Source of the DNA: Luteimonas rhizosphaerae
GTDB lineage: Bacteria > Pseudomonadota > Gammaproteobacteria > Xanthomonadales > Xanthomonadaceae
DNA length: 64,000 nucleotides
NCBI RefSeq assembly: GCF_002849595.1
Contig: NZ_NRQR01000013.1
Location: forward strand, 219,809 to 283,808
Reading direction: 5' to 3'
Under the pieces are notes generated by a model. The model did not search any database, was not told where the DNA came from, and worked only from the letters and a program-made list of their open reading frames with translations. Both the position numbers and the translations under genes were made by a program. Shown here in pieces: positions 1-9,524 of this stretch (position 1 is its first letter; each line of letters begins with the position of its first letter).

Positions 1-367
1 CGATCGGCATCGCATAGAGCTGCGCCGTGCCGTTCTTGCCGCTGAGGAAATACACCGTCTGGCCGTCCGGCGACAGCGCCGGTGCGCTGACGTTCCAGCC
101 GGCCGGCGTGATCCGCTTCGGCGGCGCCATGTCGCGCGTCAGCAGGTTGCGTGCATAGAGCGCGGTCTCCGCCTTGCCGGACTCGAAGTCCAGGGCCCGC
201 TGGGCGAACACCAGCTGGCGACCATCTGCGGTCAGCAGCGGTGAGGACACGCGGTCCAGCTTGACCAGATCGCGAACGTCGAGCCCGCGCGCGGCCTCAC
301 GGTCCTGGGCGACGGCCGGCAATGCGGCGAGCAGGCACAACGGCAACAGCGCAAGGCGCAGGGACAT
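1..367 (-). CDS. S9 family peptidase, N-terminal part (runs off the window)
   Basis: The minus-strand frame opens with an ATG at 367 and stays open to the window edge, giving about 122 residues. It begins with a signal peptide (hydrophobic LALLPLCLLAALPAVA, cleavage near AVAQ). The rest resembles the beta-propeller region of dipeptidyl/acylaminoacyl peptidases: the phrases SSPLLTADGRQLVF and APALSPDGQTVYFLSG are propeller-blade repeats. The catalytic domain lies outside the window. It follows the S9 peptidase at 440-2407 on the same strand with a 72-base gap, so the two are probably one operon of periplasmic peptidases. The family call is firm; substrate is unknown. Confidence 0.75.
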   Translation of the reverse strand, partial: MSLRLALLPLCLLAALPAVAQDREAARGLDVRDLVKLDRVSSPLLTADGRQLVFAQRALDFESGKAETALYARNLLTRDMAPPKRITPAGWNVSAPALSPDGQTVYFLSGKNGTAQLYAMPI

Positions 368-439
368 GGCAGGGCTCCGTACAAAGAGCCCGAATGGTAG
401 GCCGGCGCCGCGATGCTGGCAAAGCGGCGCCGGCGTCCC

Positions 440-2407
440 TCACTGCGCGGCGCGTTCACCGCCCAGGTGCGTGGCGAGGAAGTCGAGCAGCTTGGTGTAA
501 TAGGCCCGCTTGTTCTCGGGCTGGTAGAAGCCGTGGCCCTCGTTCTTGACGTACATGGTCTCGACCGGCACGCCGGCGCTGCGCAATGCACGCTCCATGC
601 GCTGAGTGTGCTCGACCGGCGCGACTTCGTCCTCGCCGCCCGCGACCAGCAGCACCGGCGCCTTGATCCGGTCGGCGATCCGGTTCGGCGACGCGTCGGC
701 GAGCTGCTGCGTGTCATCGCCGACCCACTCGTCGGACCAGGTACGCGTCCACCGCGCGACGCGGCCGTTGTCGCTGCGCATCATCTGCAGATCGTAGACG
801 CCCACGTAGCCCACGGCGCACCGGTAGAGGTCGGGTTCCTTGGCGACGCCCATCAATGCGGCATAACCGCCGTAACTGCCGCCGTAGATGCAGATCCGCT
901 GCGGATCCGCATGGCCCTGCGCGATCGCCCAGCGGGTCGCGTCGGTCAGATCGTCCTGCATCGTGCCGCCCCACTGCCGCGCGCCCGCCTGCTGGAAGCT
1001 GCGCCCATAGCCGCCCGAGCCGCGAAAGTTGAGCCGCAGCACCGCATAGCCCGCCTGCGCGAGCAGCTGGGTGTCGCTGTCGAAGTCCCATTCGTCGACG
1101 ATGCCGAACGGACCGCCGTGGGGCAGCAAGACCAGCGGCAGCGCCTGTCCTGCCGCCGCATCCTTCGGTCGGGTCAGCCAGCCGTGCAGTTGCAGACCGT
1201 CGCGCGCCGGCAGCGCGATCGGCTGCATCGTCGCCATGCGCTCGGGATCGACCTGGTCGCGACGGCCCAGCACGAAATCGGCGCTCTTCAGCCCGGCGTC
1301 GTAGGTATAAAAGCTGCCGGGATCGACGTCGCTGGTCGCGAGCAGCAGCTTGTTGCCGGCATCGCGCGTCGCCGATGCCACCTCGACGGCGTGCCCCGGA
1401 AACGCCTCGGCCAGCATGCGCTGGAACCTGGCGTCCTCGGAGGTCTCGTCGAACATCACCGTGCGCGGTGGCGCGCCGGGGAAGCGCGCGCCGACCGGGA
1501 TGGAGGTGCCGGGGCGATACAGCACTTCGGGATCACGGACCGCGTCGCGCAGCACGTCGCGCTTTTCGCCGGAGGCCACGTCGAACGCGACGATCGCATC
1601 GGGACCCGTGGGTTGGGTGGCCTGCAGATACGCGGTCGTGCCGTCCTCCGAGAATCCGAGCGGCGTCTCGACCCGTCCGGAGTCGCTTTCGCGGTTGATC
1701 AACCGCCAGTCGCTGCCGCGTGCGTCCCGGTAGTAGAGCTCGCTCAGATTGTCGCCGCGCGAGCCTCGGGCGAAGCGTACTTCGCCGCTGTTGTCGGTGA
1801 CGAAGTCGGCGCGCGGCACCGGCACCGTCGCCACGGTCGAGCGTCGACCTGACTGGATGTCCATCCGGTCCACGCGGGTGAACGCATCGCCGCTGAACGG
1901 CGAGATGCCGACGAGGATATGCCGGGGGTCGTCGCGCAGCATGTCGATCGGCCACGCGAAGACCCGCTCTTCCTTCGGGCCGGTGCGGATGTTGGTGCCC
2001 AATGTTTCGGTACGTACGCGCTGGCCGACCAGCAACTGTGCGCGGCTGCCATCGACGTTCATTGCATACAGCTCGCCGGTCGGTTGCGGAAAATCACGCG
2101 CACCCCACTGTTCGCTCAGACTGAACAGCAGGCGGTCATCCGCGGCCCACCAGAAATCCGCGATATGGGTGTTCTTGGGCAAGGCAAAGCTGCCGACCAC
2201 CTTGCGATCGGACCGACCGAGTACCGCAATGACGGTACGTCCCTCATTCGGCAATGTCGCCGCAAGATAGGCCCCGGTCGGCGAAATCTTGATGTTCTGG
2301 ATATTGTCTTCCGCGACGAACGGCGCCAGGTCGACCTGCGCGCGTACGTCCATGCCCACGGCGCACGTCAGCGCCACACAAATGCCAAGCAGTCCCTTGC
2401 GGACCAT
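440..2407 (-). CDS. S9 family prolyl-oligopeptidase-type peptidase, exported
   Basis: A 655-residue serine peptidase. A signal peptide occupies about residues 1-23 (ending DVRAQ). A beta-propeller spans roughly 25-385, with repeats such as KISPTGAYLAA and GFSEDGTTAYLQ. The C-terminal alpha/beta-hydrolase domain carries the nucleophile in GGSYGG (Ser511), an acid in AGGEDEVAP (Asp593) and the histidine in NEGHGF (His625), so the triad is complete. It likely cleaves short peptides in the periplasm. It is divergent from a POT-family peptide transporter at 2568, which suggests peptide scavenging. The family is certain; the physiological substrate is not. Confidence 0.93.
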   Translation of the reverse strand: MVRKGLLGICVALTCAVGMDVRAQVDLAPFVAEDNIQNIKISPTGAYLAATLPNEGRTVIAVLGRSDRKVVGSFALPKNTHIADFWWAADDRLLFSLSEQWGARDFPQPTGELYAMNVDGSRAQLLVGQRVRTETLGTNIRTGPKEERVFAWPIDMLRDDPRHILVGISPFSGDAFTRVDRMDIQSGRRSTVATVPVPRADFVTDNSGEVRFARGSRGDNLSELYYRDARGSDWRLINRESDSGRVETPLGFSEDGTTAYLQATQPTGPDAIVAFDVASGEKRDVLRDAVRDPEVLYRPGTSIPVGARFPGAPPRTVMFDETSEDARFQRMLAEAFPGHAVEVASATRDAGNKLLLATSDVDPGSFYTYDAGLKSADFVLGRRDQVDPERMATMQPIALPARDGLQLHGWLTRPKDAAAGQALPLVLLPHGGPFGIVDEWDFDSDTQLLAQAGYAVLRLNFRGSGGYGRSFQQAGARQWGGTMQDDLTDATRWAIAQGHADPQRICIYGGSYGGYAALMGVAKEPDLYRCAVGYVGVYDLQMMRSDNGRVARWTRTWSDEWVGDDTQQLADASPNRIADRIKAPVLLVAGGEDEVAPVEHTQRMERALRSAGVPVETMYVKNEGHGFYQPENKRAYYTKLLDFLATHLGGERAAQ

Positions 2408-2567
2408 CGTCGTCTCCCCTGTCGAGTAGTGGTCACCCGATCGTCAAGGCACACACCGGCGCAGCGATCCTAGCCGCGAAACGGACCCTGCGTCACCCGC
2501 GCGCATCGCGATCCCCCGATCGCATCACGCGCCTATACTCGCGCCTTCGCCACCGGGACGCCCGGCC

Positions 2568-4295
2568 ATGCCCGCCGCCATCGCACGTGCCGCCGCGCCA
2601 CACGCGGATTTCCTCGGCCATCCCAAGGGCGTTTTCGTCTGCTTCTTCACCGAGATGTGGGAGCGCTTCTCGTTCTACGGCATGAAGGCGCTGCTGCTGC
2701 TCTACATCCTCAAGTACCACCTGTTCGGCGACGATGCGGGCTTCGATCTGCTCGGCGCGTATGGCGGCCTGGTGTACGCGGTGCCGGTGATCGGTGGACT
2801 GCTGGCCGATCGCTATCTGGGCATGCGCAAGGCGGTCGTGCTCGGCGGCGTGCTGCTGGTGCTCGGACATCTGGGCATGGCCTACGAGGGCGAGCAGGCG
2901 CGCATCGTCGATGGCGCCGTCATCCGCGATGCAGCCGCGCTGCAGGTGTTCTACCTGTCGCTGGCCCTGATCATCATGGGTGTCGGATTCTTGAAGCCGA
3001 ACATCTCGACGATCGTCGGCAAGCTCTATGCGCCGGACGATCCGCGGCGCGATTCGGGGTTCACGCTGTTCTATGCCGGCATCAACGTCGGCGCGCTGTT
3101 CGCGAGCCTGGTCTGCGCGTTTCTGGGCGAGACCTACGGCTGGAAGTACGGCTTCGGCGCGGCCGGTATCGGCATGATCGCCGGGCTGATCGTCTTCATC
3201 TGGGGCCAGAAGTATCTCTACGGCCTCGCCGAGCCCAACGACCCGGCGAAGCTGCGCGAACGCGTCGGCCCGCTGTCGCGCGAATGGTGGATCTACATCG
3301 GCAGTTTCGCCGGGGCCGCACTGGTCTGGCAGCTGATCCAGCGTACCTGGACCGTGCACGGCGCGATGCATCTGATCGCCGCCGCGCTCGCGGTGTGGTT
3401 CGTCTGGTTCCTCGTGCGCCACTGCACCAAGGTCGAGCGCCAGCAGATGCTGGCGCTGGTGCTGCTGATCGTCGGCGTGCTGATCTTCTTCACCCTCTAC
3501 GAGCAGACCTACGGCGCCTGGGTCACGTTCACCGACCGCATGCTGACCAAGGACCTGTTCGGCCTGACGCCTGCCGATTACCAGCCCGGCATTCCGTGGG
3601 CGATGTTCGCGCTCGGGGCCAGTCCGATCCTCATGGTCACCGCGTTGCGCGCCAGCGACCGCGGCCATGGCGGGCTGGCGAAAACGGCCGTCATCGCGAT
3701 GGTGGTCGGCCTGGCGATCGCACTGGTCCACGACGTGGTGCTGGTGCCGCAGACCGCCGGCTCGCTGACCTTCCACGGCGCGTTCTTCATCGTCGTGCTG
3801 GCGCCGATCTTCTCGTGGCTGTGGCCGTGGCTGGACCGTCGCGGCCTCAACCCGAGCAAGCCGGCGAAGATGGCGATCGGCCTGGTGTTCGCCGGCCTCG
3901 CCTTCGTGCCGCTGATGCTGGCCGCGCAATCGGCCGGCACCGGCGTGCTCGCCAGCGTGTGGTGGCTGGTGCTGGCGTATTTCCTGCTGGAACTGGGCGA
4001 AATGTGCCTGTCGCCGATCGGCCTGTCCGCGGTGACCCAGTTGTCGGTCGCGCGCGTCGTCGGCCTGATGATGGGCGCATTCTGGCTCGCGACCGCGTAC
4101 TCGGAAGTGCTGGCCGCGCAGTTCGGCAAGCTGACCTCGATGGACGTTCCCGCGGGCGAGGCCTTCGACATGGCGGCGGCTGCGGCCAAGTACGGCGAAC
4201 TCTTCCAGCTGATGCTGTGGCTCGGCGTCGGGTCAGGCGTTGCCTACTTCGTGCTGGCGCCGCTGGTCCGGCGCTGGATGCACGGCGTGCGTTGA
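2568..4295 (+). CDS. POT/PTR family proton-dependent oligopeptide transporter
   Basis: A 575-residue inner-membrane transporter of the major facilitator superfamily, probably with 12-14 transmembrane helices. The first helix carries the ExxER proton-coupling motif of POT transporters (FTEMWERFSFYGMKA, residues about 28-42). GVGFLKPNIS and FTLFYAGINVGAL match the family's PTR2 signatures. Known members import di- and tripeptides with protons. The ATG at 2568 gives a short hydrophilic N-terminus directly before helix 1. The gene is divergent from two exported S9 peptidases, so secreted peptidases could feed this importer. Substrate range cannot be read from the sequence. Confidence 0.92.
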   Translation: MPAAIARAAAPHADFLGHPKGVFVCFFTEMWERFSFYGMKALLLLYILKYHLFGDDAGFDLLGAYGGLVYAVPVIGGLLADRYLGMRKAVVLGGVLLVLGHLGMAYEGEQARIVDGAVIRDAAALQVFYLSLALIIMGVGFLKPNISTIVGKLYAPDDPRRDSGFTLFYAGINVGALFASLVCAFLGETYGWKYGFGAAGIGMIAGLIVFIWGQKYLYGLAEPNDPAKLRERVGPLSREWWIYIGSFAGAALVWQLIQRTWTVHGAMHLIAAALAVWFVWFLVRHCTKVERQQMLALVLLIVGVLIFFTLYEQTYGAWVTFTDRMLTKDLFGLTPADYQPGIPWAMFALGASPILMVTALRASDRGHGGLAKTAVIAMVVGLAIALVHDVVLVPQTAGSLTFHGAFFIVVLAPIFSWLWPWLDRRGLNPSKPAKMAIGLVFAGLAFVPLMLAAQSAGTGVLASVWWLVLAYFLLELGEMCLSPIGLSAVTQLSVARVVGLMMGAFWLATAYSEVLAAQFGKLTSMDVPAGEAFDMAAAAAKYGELFQLMLWLGVGSGVAYFVLAPLVRRWMHGVR

Positions 4296-4317
4296 GACGT
4301 CGCGCAGCCGTGTACAC

Positions 4318-4341
4318 AAAAAAGGCCCGCTTCCGCGGGCC
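4318..4341 (-). terminator. Rho-independent terminator of ssb
   Basis: A 7-bp GC stem (GGCCCGC at 4324-4330 with GCGGGCC at 4335-4341) and a 4-base loop. On the minus strand it is followed by six T (4323-4318). It lies just after the ssb stop at 4365. The plus-strand side has a weaker T-rich flank, so it may also stop the transporter transcript. Confidence 0.8.
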
Positions 4342-4364
4342 TCTTATTGCCGCCGGATTGACGG

Positions 4365-4868
4365 TCAGAACGGGATGTCGTCGTCCGAGAAATCGTCCAT
4401 CGGCGCAGGCTGCTGCTGCGGCGCCGGGCGACGCTGCTGCTGCGGCGGGGAATCCGGGCGGTCCTGGCGCTGCGGCCGGCTGCTGCGCTCGTAATTTCCA
4501 CCACCACCACCACCGCCGCCACCACCACCTTCACCGCGGCCACCGAGCATCTGCATCTCGTCGGCGATGATGTCGGTCGAGTACTTCTCCACGCCGTCCT
4601 GTCCGGTGTACTTGTCGTAGCGGATCGAGCCTTCGACGTAGACCGAGCTGCCCTTGCGCAGGTACTCGCCGGCGATCTCGCCGAGCTTGCCGAAGAACAC
4701 CACGCGGTGCCATTCGGTGCGCTCCTGCTGGTTGCCTTCCTTGTCCTTGCGCACGCTGGTCGTGGCCAGGCTGATGCGCGTGACGGCCATGCCGCCCTGC
4801 GTGTACTTGGTGTCGGGATCGTTGCCGAGGTTGCCGACCAGGATCACTTTGTTGATGCCACGGGCCAT
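4365..4868 (-). CDS. ssb: Single-stranded DNA-binding protein
   Basis: A 167-residue SSB that coats single-stranded DNA in replication, repair and recombination. The N-terminal OB fold covers about residues 1-110 ([50 protein letters not shown]). A run of about eleven glycines near residues 115-126 and a Gln/Pro-rich linker follow. The tail ends in the acidic tip SDDDIPF used to recruit partner proteins. The frame stays open 49 codons further upstream, but the ATG at 4868 matches the family start. It is divergent from ispB. Confidence 0.97.
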   Translation of the reverse strand: MARGINKVILVGNLGNDPDTKYTQGGMAVTRISLATTSVRKDKEGNQQERTEWHRVVFFGKLGEIAGEYLRKGSSVYVEGSIRYDKYTGQDGVEKYSTDIIADEMQMLGGRGEGGGGGGGGGGGNYERSSRPQRQDRPDSPPQQQRRPAPQQQPAPMDDFSDDDIPF

Positions 4869-4996
4869 GAAGATGCGTTCCTTGGATGGGCGCCGGCGCG
4901 GAATCCGGCGTGGGGCGACATTGGCCGTGAAGTATACCGTCCGCCCCGCCGGGGTTCCGGCCCGGGATCCGCCGCGCGGCGGCGTCGGCAGTCTCC

Positions 4997-5002
4997 TATA
5001 AT
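4997..5002 (+). promoter_or_regulatory. -10 element of the ispB promoter
   Basis: A perfect TATAAT lies 28 bases before the ispB ATG, within GC-rich DNA where this hexamer is rare. No good -35 hexamer is visible at the expected spacing, so activity is inferred from the -10 alone. Confidence 0.4.
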
Positions 5003-5030
5003 TCCGGGCCTGCACCGCCCCGGACCCCGC

Positions 5031-6029
5031 ATGAATCCCGCCGCCGCCACGCCCGCAGGGCTCGACCTGCCGGCGATCCAGTCACTCGCCGCTCCGGACA
5101 TGGCCGCGATCGACGCGCTGATCCGCGACCGGCTGGCGTCCGACGTGGTGCTGATCAACCAGGTCGCCGAACACATCGTCTCGGCCGGCGGCAAGCGCCT
5201 GCGTCCGATGCTGGTTGCGCTGGCGGGCCATGCGACCGGGCGCGTCGGCGCTGATCACCACCAGCTGGCGGCGATCGTCGAATTCATCCACACCTCGACC
5301 CTGCTGCACGACGACGTCGTCGACGAATCCGACCTGCGCCGCGGCCGGCGCACCGCGAACGCGATCTGGGGCAACGCGGCCAGCGTGCTGGTCGGCGATT
5401 TCCTGTATTCGCGCAGCTTCCAGCTGATGGTCGAGCTCGACCGCATGGACGTGATGCGGATCCTCGCCGACACCACCAACCGCATCGCCGAGGGCGAGGT
5501 GCTGCAGCTGCTGCACGTGCGCAATCCCGACACCGACGAAGCCGCGTACCTCGACGTCATCGAGCGGAAGACGGCGGTGCTGTTCGCCGCCGGCACCCAG
5601 CTCGGCGCGCTCGCCTCGGGCGCGGACGCAGCGACGGTCCAGCGCCTGTCCGACTACGGCATGCAGCTGGGCTACGCGTTCCAGATCGCCGACGACGTGC
5701 TCGACTATTCGGGCGACGCCGACGCACTGGGCAAGAACCTCGGCGACGATCTGGCCGAGGGCAAGATGACGCTGCCGCTGATCCACGCGATGGCGCATGC
5801 CGCGCCGGAGCGCCGCGCGCGCCTGCGCAGCATCGTCGAGCAGGGCGAGGTCGATGCCCTGCCCGAGGCGCTGGCGGCGATCGATGCGGCGGGCAGCATC
5901 GACTACAGCCGCGCGCGGGCAACGGGCTATGCCGAGGCCGCGGAACGTGCCCTCGACGGATTGCCCGAGAATCCGGCACTCGCCGCGCTGCGCGGCTTGG
6001 CGCGTTACGCGGTCGATCGCGGGCACTGA
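5031..6029 (+). CDS. ispB: Octaprenyl diphosphate synthase (trans-polyprenyl synthetase)
   Basis: A 332-residue all-trans polyprenyl diphosphate synthase, which extends farnesyl diphosphate with isopentenyl diphosphate to make the quinone side chain. The first aspartate-rich motif is DDVVD (94-98, in [15 protein letters not shown]) and the second is DDVLD (221-225, in [12 protein letters not shown]). GGKRLRPML at 53-61 is the family's IPP-binding region. The ATG at 5031 gives the usual family length and sits 28 bases after a TATAAT box. Chain length (C40 rather than C45) is inferred from the proteobacterial context. Confidence 0.93.
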   Translation: MNPAAATPAGLDLPAIQSLAAPDMAAIDALIRDRLASDVVLINQVAEHIVSAGGKRLRPMLVALAGHATGRVGADHHQLAAIVEFIHTSTLLHDDVVDESDLRRGRRTANAIWGNAASVLVGDFLYSRSFQLMVELDRMDVMRILADTTNRIAEGEVLQLLHVRNPDTDEAAYLDVIERKTAVLFAAGTQLGALASGADAATVQRLSDYGMQLGYAFQIADDVLDYSGDADALGKNLGDDLAEGKMTLPLIHAMAHAAPERRARLRSIVEQGEVDALPEALAAIDAAGSIDYSRARATGYAEAAERALDGLPENPALAALRGLARYAVDRGH

Positions 6030-6073
6030 CGGGTCCCGCACCGCGCGAAGTCGTCCAACAGGGACGCATCTCC

Positions 6074-6181
6074 TGCAGGAGCGCGCTGGCGCGCGACCAG
6101 GCGTTTCTTCCAGACCATGTGCGATCGCGTGTGACAGCTTTTTTGCCGAGAAGCGCGGTCGCGCGCGAGCGCGCTCCTGCA
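6074..6181 (+). repeat. Inverted pair of REP-like elements
   Basis: A 25-base unit at 6074-6098 (TGCAGGAGCGCGCTGGCGCG, then CGACC) recurs in inverted orientation at 6157-6181 with one mismatch, separated by 58 bases. Each unit is itself partly palindromic. The pair fills most of the gap between the ends of ispB and murD2. Similar GTAGGAGCGCGCT-type units are known as repetitive extragenic palindromes in Xanthomonadaceae and pseudomonads. The pair could fold into a long hairpin in either transcript and act as a terminator or mRNA stabiliser. I saw no other copy in this window. Confidence 0.7.
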
Positions 6182-6233
6182 AGCGGGCTGACGCGAAGGC
6201 GGTCGTCGATTGCAGTGATCGCCCCCGGCCGAC

Positions 6234-7646
6234 TCAGGCGATACCGATGCCCGGAATCGCCGTGATCGCGTCGGGATCGAAGCCGCCCAGCGCGGCGAAG
6301 TGGCGGCCGCGCGCGGTGTAGTCGCGATACGCGCCGAAGCTCGGCGCGCCGGGCGACAGCAGCAGCACGCCCTCGCCGTCCAGCGCCGCGCGCGCCTGCC
6401 CGATCGCCGATTCGAGATCGTCGGCTGCCGACAGTGGGAAGCCGGCGTCGCGTGCGATCGGCGCGAGCAGGTCGAAGATGCGCGGGCCGTTCTGGCCCAT
6501 GGTCACGATCGCGTGCGGCGCGCCGCTGCGCATCGCGTCGGCGAACGCCTGCCAGTCCAGCCCGCGGTCATGCCCGCCGACCAGCAGCGCGACACGCCGG
6601 TCGCGATAGACATCCAGCGCGGCGAGGCTCGCGTGCGGCGTCGTGCTGATCGAATCGTTGACCCACAGCAGACCGTCGTGCGTGCCCAGCGGCTGCAGGC
6701 GATGCGGCAGTGGCACGAAACCCGCGGCGGCCGGGGCCAACGGCACGGCGTCGAGCCCGAGCGCCTCGATCGCCGTCAGGACGCCGCAGAGATTGCCGCG
6801 GTTGTGACGCCCCGGCAGCGGCAGGCCGGCGGTGTCCATGACGGCCGCATCGCCGCGATGCAGGACGTCGCCGCGCAGGTGCCAGCCCTCGGGCGTGCCG
6901 AACCAGCGGATCTCGCTGTCGGGCAACACCAGCGCGACGAGCCGCGGGTCGGCCGCATTGAGCACGGCGATGCGCGGGCGCGCGGCCGTCAACAGGGCGA
7001 GCTTGTCGTCGATGTAGCGCTGTTCGCTGCCGTGCCAGTCCAGGTGCTCGGGGAACACGTTGGTGACGACGGCAATCGCGGGGCGCACACCGCTGCAGGC
7101 GACGTCGCGCGTCTGGTAGCTCGACAGCTCGATCGCCCAGGCCTCGGCTTCGACGTCGAGCAGTTCCAGCAACGGCAGGCCGATGTTGCCCGCCAGCGCC
7201 GTGCGCAGGCCGTGCGCGCGCAGCAGATGCGCGAGCAGTGCGGTCGTCGTGCTCTTGCCCTTGGTGCCGGTGACGCAGACCGTGCCGGACGCGACGCCGC
7301 CGGGGGCGGCGCGCTCGGCGAACCACAGCGCGGTGCCGCCGATGAAGCGCGTGCCCTGCGCGGTGGCCGACCGCGCGTCGGGCGCATACGGGCTGATGCC
7401 CGGCGACTTGATCACGACGGCGCAGGCGGACAGCTGCGTGGCATCGACCGTGGTCGCGATCCGCAGCCGCGGATCGCCGAGCGACGCCGCATCGGCGACT
7501 TCATCCGCGCTGCAGAACAGCGTCAGCGGCAGCGCCGGCACCCGCGCGCGGATCGCCCGCCACGCCGCGCGGCCTTCGCGGCCCCAGCCCCACAGCGCGA
7601 TGCGGCCGCCGCCGGCCGCGATCGCCTCAAGCTGCGAGATGCGCAC
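6234..7646 (-). CDS. murD2: UDP-N-acetylmuramoyl-L-alanine--L-glutamate ligase (MurD2)
   Basis: A Mur ligase of 470 residues with an intact ATP-binding motif GTKGKSTTT (127-135), [11 protein letters not shown] in the central domain and a C-terminal domain ([28 protein letters not shown]). It lies next to murL. In Xanthomonas oryzae the MurD2/MurL pair adds L-Glu to UDP-MurNAc-L-Ala and then epimerises it, instead of using D-Glu. The GTG at 7646 is chosen because family-like sequence starts there; it overlaps the murL stop by 20 bases. An extra 78 upstream codons are open but unlike any Mur ligase. Function is inferred from homology and pairing. Confidence 0.87.
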   Translation of the reverse strand: MRISQLEAIAAGGGRIALWGWGREGRAAWRAIRARVPALPLTLFCSADEVADAASLGDPRLRIATTVDATQLSACAVVIKSPGISPYAPDARSATAQGTRFIGGTALWFAERAAPGGVASGTVCVTGTKGKSTTTALLAHLLRAHGLRTALAGNIGLPLLELLDVEAEAWAIELSSYQTRDVACSGVRPAIAVVTNVFPEHLDWHGSEQRYIDDKLALLTAARPRIAVLNAADPRLVALVLPDSEIRWFGTPEGWHLRGDVLHRGDAAVMDTAGLPLPGRHNRGNLCGVLTAIEALGLDAVPLAPAAAGFVPLPHRLQPLGTHDGLLWVNDSISTTPHASLAALDVYRDRRVALLVGGHDRGLDWQAFADAMRSGAPHAIVTMGQNGPRIFDLLAPIARDAGFPLSAADDLESAIGQARAALDGEGVLLLSPGAPSFGAYRDYTARGRHFAALGGFDPDAITAIPGIGIA

Positions 7647-8997
7647 GCAGACCGTCCCACAGCGCGGGCGGAATCCGGTGCTCGTCGTCGACGACCAGCA
7701 ACGACGCGATGTCGGCCACGTCGTCGCCGAGCTGCGGCAGGATGTCGCGCGCGAAGCGGACGACGACGGCGTCCTCGCGCCACTCCGGCCGCTGGGCGAG
7801 CGCGGCCAGCGCCGCGCGCGATTCGCGCCCTTCGCCGACGCACTCGAACGGCTTGTGGTCGCGGTATTCCAGCAGCGCATCGAACCCCGGGATCTGCGCC
7901 GGATCGTCGAGCAGGTTGCGGCCGAAGATCGCCACCAGGCGCGGCTTGGGCATGAACGGCGCCAGCGCCAGGAACACGAAATGGCACTTCGGGCAGATGC
8001 CGCACCAGCGGTTCACCGGCCGCTCGCCGAGCAGATGGAAATTGCGGTTGCAGCTGGAGAAATACGCGTCGTAGCGGTCGGTCTTCGCGAACTGGCGGGC
8101 CACCGCGAGTTCCGACAGCGGCCGCAGCAGCGAGTAGTAGTGCAGGTCCGCGGCGACGTGTCGCTGCACGTGATCGCCGAACGCCCGCTCGAACGCCCAG
8201 CCCTTGGACCACTGGTGGTTGACCTCGCGCGTCGTTGCGCCGTCGGCATCGACGATCAGGCTGCCGTAGCTGGCCGAACGTTCGTTGGAGAACACCACCT
8301 GGTCCACGCCGTGCAGCACAGCGGCCAGCACGAGGATCGCCGAATTGATCGCGGTCACCGGGATGTGCCCGTTCCACGCGCCCTGGCGGTTGTAGTCGAA
8401 CAGCTCCGGCGCCAGCTGGCGGCCGATGTTCAGCGTCGGAAACCCGGTGCGCTCCGCGCAGACGCGGATCAGCTGCGAGCCGCCGATCCAGCTGACGGTC
8501 TGCTCGATGCCCAGCGCGCGCAGCGCCTCGATCGAGACCAGCGAATCCTTGCCGCCGCCGATCGCGACCAGCGCATGCGTGCGAAGACCGAGCGCGGTTG
8601 CTTCTGCATCCGCAGGTGCGTCATGCGGAAAGCGGATCTTGCCGTGGAGATCCAGGCCGTTGCGGTACGCGAACTCGCCGAGTCCGTGCACGTACACGTC
8701 CTCGAGCAGCGCCGCGGTGTCCGCATCGATCGCGTAGTCGTCGATCCGGATGTCCGCCGGCACCGCCGCCTTGTAGTAGCTGACGCCGGCGATCAGATGC
8801 AGCAGGCGCAGCGCGCGGGTCACCGCGGCCCCGCGCGGCGCGTCGAGCGCGAACGGCGCTCCGGGCACCGTGACGGTCTCGACGAGCTCGGCGCCGTCGT
8901 CGAAGGCGTAGACGAGTTGCGCGATGCCGGTGGCGGCATCGAAGCCGCACCGGACGAAATGGAAAACGCGCACCGAATGCTTGTCGAAAGTGGTCAT
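7627..8997 (-). CDS. murL: UDP-MurNAc-L-alanyl-L-glutamate epimerase (MurL)
   Basis: A 456-residue cytoplasmic enzyme. In the characterised X. oryzae system, MurL uses ATP to invert the terminal L-Glu of UDP-MurNAc-L-Ala-L-Glu to D-Glu. A PP-loop-like nucleotide motif GGGKDS lies at 147-152. The cysteine cluster WCGICPKC lies at 331-338, with a further motif [11 protein letters not shown]. It sits directly before murD2 (20-base overlap) and after a small membrane protein (4-base ATGA overlap), so all are co-transcribed. Genes of this family are often annotated only as hypothetical. The pairing with a MurD paralogue makes the call strong. Confidence 0.87.
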   Translation of the reverse strand: MTTFDKHSVRVFHFVRCGFDAATGIAQLVYAFDDGAELVETVTVPGAPFALDAPRGAAVTRALRLLHLIAGVSYYKAAVPADIRIDDYAIDADTAALLEDVYVHGLGEFAYRNGLDLHGKIRFPHDAPADAEATALGLRTHALVAIGGGKDSLVSIEALRALGIEQTVSWIGGSQLIRVCAERTGFPTLNIGRQLAPELFDYNRQGAWNGHIPVTAINSAILVLAAVLHGVDQVVFSNERSASYGSLIVDADGATTREVNHQWSKGWAFERAFGDHVQRHVAADLHYYSLLRPLSELAVARQFAKTDRYDAYFSSCNRNFHLLGERPVNRWCGICPKCHFVFLALAPFMPKPRLVAIFGRNLLDDPAQIPGFDALLEYRDHKPFECVGEGRESRAALAALAQRPEWREDAVVVRFARDILPQLGDDVADIASLLVVDDEHRIPPALWDGLRAHLAA

Positions 8998-9524
8998 GCC
9001 CGGCCTGCAGCTGTGTCGCCCGCGCGCCGCAGATGGCGACGGCAGGCGACGTAGTGAAGGAGCAGCGCGGGCACGAGCCCGACGCCGATCGAAATGAGGG
9101 CGACGTACGCCATGACGAAGGCGACGTTGCCCAAGGGCGGCGCCGACAGGAACACGTCGCCCGCGAGCGGCGCGCCGCGGAAGGCCTGGTCGAGGGTCAC
9201 CAGCACCACGGCGACGCCGAGGAACAGCAGATAGGCGATGCCGACGACCCGCAGGGCCATGCCGAATGGCCGTCCACCCGACCGCGTCGTGTCGTCGCGG
9301 CGTGCCACCCGGGCAGCCGAGAACGCCGCCACCGTCACCGCGGCGAGTGCCAGACCCGCCCAGGTCAGCGGCCAGTCGATGACGTCGCCGTCCGACGCGA
9401 CCGCGAAGCCGATCGCGGTCGGCACCGCGAGCGTGGCGGCGATCGCCGCGCTTTCCAGCACGAAACGCCGATCGGCGCGCATCGCGCCTCCGCCCGCCTG
9501 CCGCTGGCGCTCCGGATCAGACAT
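8994..9524 (-). CDS. Conserved hypothetical membrane protein
   Basis: A 176-residue protein with four predicted hydrophobic segments: AAIAATLAVPTAIGFAVA, LTWAGLALAAVTVAAFSAA, VVGIAYLLFLGVAVVLVTL, and VAFVMAYVALISIGVGLVPA near the C-terminus. I do not recognise a named family. The start at 9524 overlaps the lysA stop by 8 bases, and its own stop overlaps the murL start by 4 bases, so it is translationally coupled in the lysA-murL-murD2 operon. A second ATG 14 codons later is an alternative start. Nothing in the sequence shows a catalytic role; a part in envelope synthesis is only suggested by its neighbours. Confidence 0.7.
   Translation of the reverse strand: MSDPERQRQAGGGAMRADRRFVLESAAIAATLAVPTAIGFAVASDGDVIDWPLTWAGLALAAVTVAAFSAARVARRDDTTRSGGRPFGMALRVVGIAYLLFLGVAVVLVTLDQAFRGAPLAGDVFLSAPPLGNVAFVMAYVALISIGVGLVPALLLHYVACRRHLRRAGDTAAGRA

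Noticed and set aside
413..1852. Long plus-strand open frame opposite the S9 peptidase, and similar long antisense frames elsewhere (for example 2493-3929, 9238-11436, 13176-14747, 56568-58211)
   Set aside because: Composition is Arg/Ala/His-rich with no family likeness. They mirror well-supported genes on the other strand, a known effect of high GC codon use.
4490..4530. Poly-glycine run in SSB as a frameshift or repeat artefact
   Set aside because: The frame stays open to a perfect SSB tail (DDDIPF). Gly-rich linkers are common in SSB.
7647..7880. 78-codon N-terminal extension of MurD2
   Set aside because: The residues are low-complexity and lie inside murL. Family-like sequence begins at the GTG at 7646.
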